The translations under genes and the position numbers were made by a program. A DNA stretch of 7,959 bases from an uncultured Rhodospirillaceae bacterium (GTDB taxonomy: Bacteria; Pseudomonadota; Alphaproteobacteria; Rhodospirillales; Casp-alpha2), in the NCBI GenBank assembly GCA_913048145.1, contig CAJWVP010000128.1, positions 1 to 7,959 on the forward strand, in the 5' to 3' direction. Positions 5,031 through 7,959 of the stretch are shown here, piece after piece (within the stretch, counting starts at the first letter, position 1; every line of letters begins with the position of its first letter). The notes below the pieces were generated by a model. The model was not told where the DNA came from. It saw only the letters and a list, made by a program, of their open reading frames with translations, and ran no database searches.

Positions 5031-7001
5031 TCAAGTGTGATCGAGTTGCGCGCGCAACGGGTCTAGATAGGTTGCGTAATGTCGAGCGCGGCCCACGGCG
5101 TGATCATAAAGAGGTTGTCGCACCTGCCAATTTGATGCTGTCAGAACCGACCCCCGGGTTTCGTGGAATGACAAGCATTTGTCATCCCATGGCAGTCCCA
5201 CGTGATCGATCAAACGGCGACATTGGGTTTCTGCATCGGCGATCACCGCTTCGTAGTGAAGTTCCAGAATGGCGTCGGCGTACAGACCTTGCCAATGGTC
5301 CGCAAGACGGTCGTGGAAGGCAATGAAACGTCCGATGTCGCCTAGGTCCGCAGCCCACGGATGGTCGCCGAGGAAATTCTGGAAATAACAAGACAAGGCA
5401 ACGTCTTCATTGTCACGCCTACAGAGCACAATGCGGGCGTTTGGCAGGTGGCGGCGGATGTATCCGATATGCATAAAATGGAACGGGGTCTTGTCGACCA
5501 CCCGCATTGCCGAGGACGCCAATGATGCCAAGGCGCGATTGCCGGGCGCGCTGATCACTCCGTCGTCGATGTCGTCAGGGAAGTTCGGAACGAGTGACGA
5601 GATACTGGCGGCTTCCCCTCGGCTTTCGGCATCCGGATGACTGGCGATGATCTGCGCCGCAAGAGTGGTGCCGGCGCGCGGCATACCTATTACGAATACG
5701 GGTTGTTCGCTGGCGTTGGCGTTATCAGCTGGCGTAGCGGCATCGTGGAAGATTGCCACGATACGCTCAGCCAATTGATCCATTGCTGTGGGATCATAGA
5801 CCTTGTCCAACTTAGTCATAGCCGTCTGGCGGGCGTCATTAGCCTGGCGGAAATGCGAGAACGCGGCGTTGTGTTCTCCGCGCTTGTCGGCAACTTCACC
5901 GAGAGCAAATCGAATCGCAATGCGTTGTTCAAGGCCAAGCCGAGTGTCAGTGGCCAGTTCCGACATTTGGGCGACGTCCTCCGGTGGCATGTCTGGCCCC
6001 AGAGCAGACGCGAGGTTCAGCCACGCTTCGCCCTCTGACGGATCTAGTTCGATCGCGGTGCGAAAGGCCTTGCGCGCCGGTTCCAACTGGCCGTCGGTCA
6101 GAAGCACGATCCCCAAACCGGTTTGCGCCGGTGCGCTAGTTGGATGGGTAGCGATGATATTGCGATAGGTCGTCTCTGAGGCCTGTAGGTTGCCAGTTTT
6201 GAATTGGGCGGCAGCCAGGTTCAACTGCGCCGCTGCGAAGCCGGGCCTGAGCTTCAATGCTTTGAGGAAGGCGACAATGGCGCCTTCGAAATCACCGCGG
6301 GCGGCCAACACCATGCCAAGCCCGGCATGTGCTTCGGGATAGTCGGACCGTAGCGCGATACCTTCGCGGCATTGATCCTCCGCCGCGTCTAGCTCGCCGA
6401 CTAATCGCAACGCCGTCCCGAGGTTCACCCGCGCCAACGGGTTTTCTGGTGCAACGGCAATGGCCGCTGCGAATACCTCAATACCGGCCACGGGGTCGTC
6501 CATCTTCACCAGAAGATTAGCCTTGTTTACCAGGGTATCGACGTACTCCGGACGGCGATCCAAAGCGGCGTCGCAAACCTCCAAAGCCTCTTCATGCCGG
6601 TCCTGAAGGGATAGGGCAACGGAGAGGTTGTTGTAAGCTTCGATGTGGTCCGGTTCTAGGTCGATGGCATGGCGGCAAGCGGCCTCGGATTCTTGTGGCC
6701 TGCCAAGCATGTTCATGATTGCGCCGCAATCCGCATGGATCGCCGGATCGTCGTCGGCACGCATGGTGGCTTCGATGATGTGATTACCCGCCTCCTCCAG
6801 GCGCCCCGATTGATAGGCCATGATGGCGAGCATGTGGTGGGGTTCGGCCGCGGCGATATCGGCTTGAGCGGCATTGCGGAACCCGATTTCGGCATCGCGT
6901 GTCGCGCCCTCTTCCAGACATTTGTGCGCCTTCTGTATGATTTTCCCGTATTCGGCGTACTGCTTCTTCTTTTGGCGGCGTCGGTCCTGTCGATTGTTCA
7001 A
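5031..7001 (-). CDS. TPR-repeat sulfotransferase fusion protein
   Basis: This encodes about 656 residues: a basic N-terminus, a TPR solenoid, and a C-terminal PAPS-dependent sulfotransferase domain. From the TTG start, nine consecutive 34-residue units run in exact register from residue 20 to 325; the first is weak, and the rest show the usual TPR Gly, Ala and Pro positions. The sulfotransferase shows the 5'-phosphosulfate loop GMPRAGTT (439-446), DKTP (503-506), the 3'-phosphate region CRRDNEDVALSCYFQNF (527-543) with S537, and the C-terminal WQVRQP (625-630) with the nearby GRARHY. The acceptor is unknown; TPRs may bind a protein or peptide substrate. I prefer the TTG at 7001 over the ATG at 7016 because GGGAGGG (minus strand, 7014-7008) sits 6 bases before it, whereas the ATG has no ribosome site. 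The resulting start MNNRQDRRRQKK looks natural. Confidence 0.9.
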   Translation of the reverse strand: MNNRQDRRRQKKKQYAEYGKIIQKAHKCLEEGATRDAEIGFRNAAQADIAAAEPHHMLAIMAYQSGRLEEAGNHIIEATMRADDDPAIHADCGAIMNMLGRPQESEAACRHAIDLEPDHIEAYNNLSVALSLQDRHEEALEVCDAALDRRPEYVDTLVNKANLLVKMDDPVAGIEVFAAAIAVAPENPLARVNLGTALRLVGELDAAEDQCREGIALRSDYPEAHAGLGMVLAARGDFEGAIVAFLKALKLRPGFAAAQLNLAAAQFKTGNLQASETTYRNIIATHPTSAPAQTGLGIVLLTDGQLEPARKAFRTAIELDPSEGEAWLNLASALGPDMPPEDVAQMSELATDTRLGLEQRIAIRFALGEVADKRGEHNAAFSHFRQANDARQTAMTKLDKVYDPTAMDQLAERIVAIFHDAATPADNANASEQPVFVIGMPRAGTTLAAQIIASHPDAESRGEAASISSLVPNFPDDIDDGVISAPGNRALASLASSAMRVVDKTPFHFMHIGYIRRHLPNARIVLCRRDNEDVALSCYFQNFLGDHPWAADLGDIGRFIAFHDRLADHWQGLYADAILELHYEAVIADAETQCRRLIDHVGLPWDDKCLSFHETRGSVLTASNWQVRQPLYDHAVGRARHYATYLDPLRAQLDHT

Positions 7002-7116
7002 GGTGAGCCCTCCCATTCAGCATTTGGGGGCAGGCCGTCCGTCGCGTCAATGTTGGAAGCACTCGGGTCCATCCGATGTGTTAGCCGCGACTTTGAACGA
7101 AAGCTCGATTCATCGA

Positions 7117-7145
7117 TTGTTTGGGGCCCAGGAACGCCTTAGAAA
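7117..7145 (+). promoter_or_regulatory. Possible pyrE promoter
   Basis: TTGTTT (7117-7122) and TAGAAA (7140-7145) are 17 bases apart, placing a start site about 20 bases before the pyrE ATG. The boxes match consensus at 3/6 and 4/6. The 171-base divergent spacer (7002-7172) must also hold the promoter for the sulfotransferase gene, which I could not locate. I see no attenuator-like hairpin and T-run before pyrE. Confidence 0.3.
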
Positions 7146-7172
7146 TATTCTGGCAATACGAAGGAGTTTTTC

Positions 7173-7853
7173 ATGAACGATGGTGCCAATACGGCGGAAA
7201 GCTTGGAAACGGCGAAGTGGCTCTTGGACATCAAGGCGGTCAATTTCCGCCCCGAAGAGCCCTACAAACTGACGGCTGGCTGGGCCAGCCCGGTTTACAT
7301 CGATTGCCGGTGGGTCATTTCTTTTCCTGAAGCGCGTCGCCGCATGGTTAAGATGGGCATCGAGATGCTGGAGCGAAATATGGATCTGGCGGGCACCGAC
7401 TACGTGGCTGGTGGTGAAACCGCGGGTATCCCCTACGCCGCGTGGATCGCGGCGGGCACGGACAAACCCATGCTGTATGTGCGCAAGAAACCAAAAGGTT
7501 TTGGTCGCGACGCTCAGATTGAAGGCTCACTCCAAGAGGGTAAAAAGGTTCTTCTGGTGGAAGATCTGGCCACCGACGGTGGCTCCAAGATCAACTTTGT
7601 GGAAGCCTTGCTAACTGCTGGTGGCGAAGTTAGTGACATCTTTGTCGTGTTCTTTTATGGCGCTTTTCCAAACGCCTTGGATGCTTTGAAGGAGGCGGGG
7701 GTCACTTTGCACTACCTGTGCACCTGGGCGGATGTCTTGAAGGTCGCGGAGGATGGAGACTATTTCAGAGCCGAGGCCATTGAGGGTGTGCGCACCTTCC
7801 TAGCGGACCCCGTGGGCTGGTCAGTTGCCAACGGCGGTAAGGGCGCAGATTGA
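7173..7853 (+). CDS. pyrE: Orotate phosphoribosyltransferase
   Basis: This encodes 226 residues of orotate phosphoribosyltransferase, which joins orotate to PRPP to make orotidine 5'-monophosphate in pyrimidine biosynthesis; it is a cytosolic dimer in the known family. Evidence is the N-terminal substrate segment YKLTAGWASPVYID (31-44), the flexible catalytic loop YVRKKPKGFGRDAQIEG (102-118) with its basic residues, and the PRPP-binding motif VLLVEDLATDGGSK (126-139) containing the E-D pair. The EDLATDGG form, in place of the enteric DDVITAGT form, is what I associate with alphaproteobacterial enzymes. The ribosome site AAGGAG (7161-7166) lies 6 bases before the ATG. Length is close to the norm of about 210-230. 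No other pyr gene is next to it in the window; it is divergent from the sulfotransferase gene. Confidence 0.93.
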   Translation: MNDGANTAESLETAKWLLDIKAVNFRPEEPYKLTAGWASPVYIDCRWVISFPEARRRMVKMGIEMLERNMDLAGTDYVAGGETAGIPYAAWIAAGTDKPMLYVRKKPKGFGRDAQIEGSLQEGKKVLLVEDLATDGGSKINFVEALLTAGGEVSDIFVVFFYGAFPNALDALKEAGVTLHYLCTWADVLKVAEDGDYFRAEAIEGVRTFLADPVGWSVANGGKGAD

Positions 7854-7959
7854 TCATTATGAGTGCGGTGGCCGGAACACCCCGTACTTGCATTTCGGCG
7901 GTTTCGGCGTGGACGATGCCCCTTGTGTTTGCGGCATAGGCAAAATGCCATTTCGGTTG
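7854..7959. other. Right-edge region, unassigned
   Basis: The last 106 bases contain no feature I can name. A plus-strand frame from 7855 and a minus-strand frame from the edge to a stop at 7765-7767 are both open, but neither shows a start with a ribosome site or a known motif. A 26-codon ORF from the ATG at 7859 ends at 7939. No clear terminator follows pyrE. Confidence 0.5.

Noticed and set aside
4858..5040. 60-codon plus-strand ORF in the spacer between the ELM1-like and sulfotransferase genes
   Set aside because: It has no ribosome site and no recognisable family. Most of it is better explained as the promoter region of the ELM1-like operon.
5637..6168. Plus-strand ORFs of 133 and 121 codons opposite the TPR region
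   Set aside because: They mirror the TPR-coding strand, are rich in Arg and Ser as expected of antisense frames, and show no motif.
6669..7142. 157-codon plus-strand ORF running toward pyrE
   Set aside because: It is largely antisense to the sulfotransferase N-terminus and TPRs. Its translation is not family-like, and it overlaps the likely divergent promoter region.
1..7959. Mobile element, defence island or CRISPR array
   Set aside because: There are no transposase, integrase, nuclease or toxin motifs, no long terminal repeats and no regularly spaced direct repeats. The genes look like ordinary chromosomal functions.

Overview
The window looks like chromosomal DNA from a Gram-negative alphaproteobacterium, possibly a marine or soil Rhodospirillales-like lineage. 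The reasons are the moderately high GC content, an ELM1-like (DUF1022) protein, a TPR-sulfotransferase fusion, and an orotate phosphoribosyltransferase with the alphaproteobacterial-style PRPP loop. The lineage is an inference from gene families; no rRNA or marker tree is available here. I see no transposase, integrase, CRISPR array, tRNA or phage gene.

Layout. Positions 1-587 hold no convincing gene, only a weak small hydrophobic minus-strand ORF, and end in two palindromes just upstream of a small multidrug resistance (SMR) efflux gene (588-914, +). A YbaN/DUF454 inner-membrane protein (911-1387, -) converges on it, and the two stop codons share one CTAG. A short divergent spacer leads to a HAD-IIIA phosphatase related to GmhB/HisB-N (1484-2158, +), then a fumarylacetoacetate hydrolase-family enzyme (2215-3069, +). 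This converges, again with a 4-base stop overlap, on a hydroxypyruvate isomerase-family TIM barrel (3066-3860, -). That gene lies 3 bases downstream of an ELM1-like gene (3864-4829, -), so the two form a tight operon. A 201-bp spacer carrying a dyad separates them from a large TPR-sulfotransferase gene (5031-7001, -). A divergent 171-bp spacer then leads to pyrE (7173-7853, +). The last 106 bases are unassigned.

How the genes may work together. There is no single obvious pathway. The FAH-family enzyme and the isomerase both suit small keto-acid or sugar-acid catabolism, but they are transcribed toward each other. The GmhB-like phosphatase, ELM1-like protein and TPR-sulfotransferase could all touch surface glycans, which is speculative. 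PyrE is core pyrimidine biosynthesis. I do not see a clear new multi-gene system. The points most worth a second look are the ELM1-isomerase operon and its upstream dyad, the HAD phosphatase that lacks its zinc ligands, the regular TPR-sulfotransferase with a probable TTG start, and the paired palindromes before the SMR gene.
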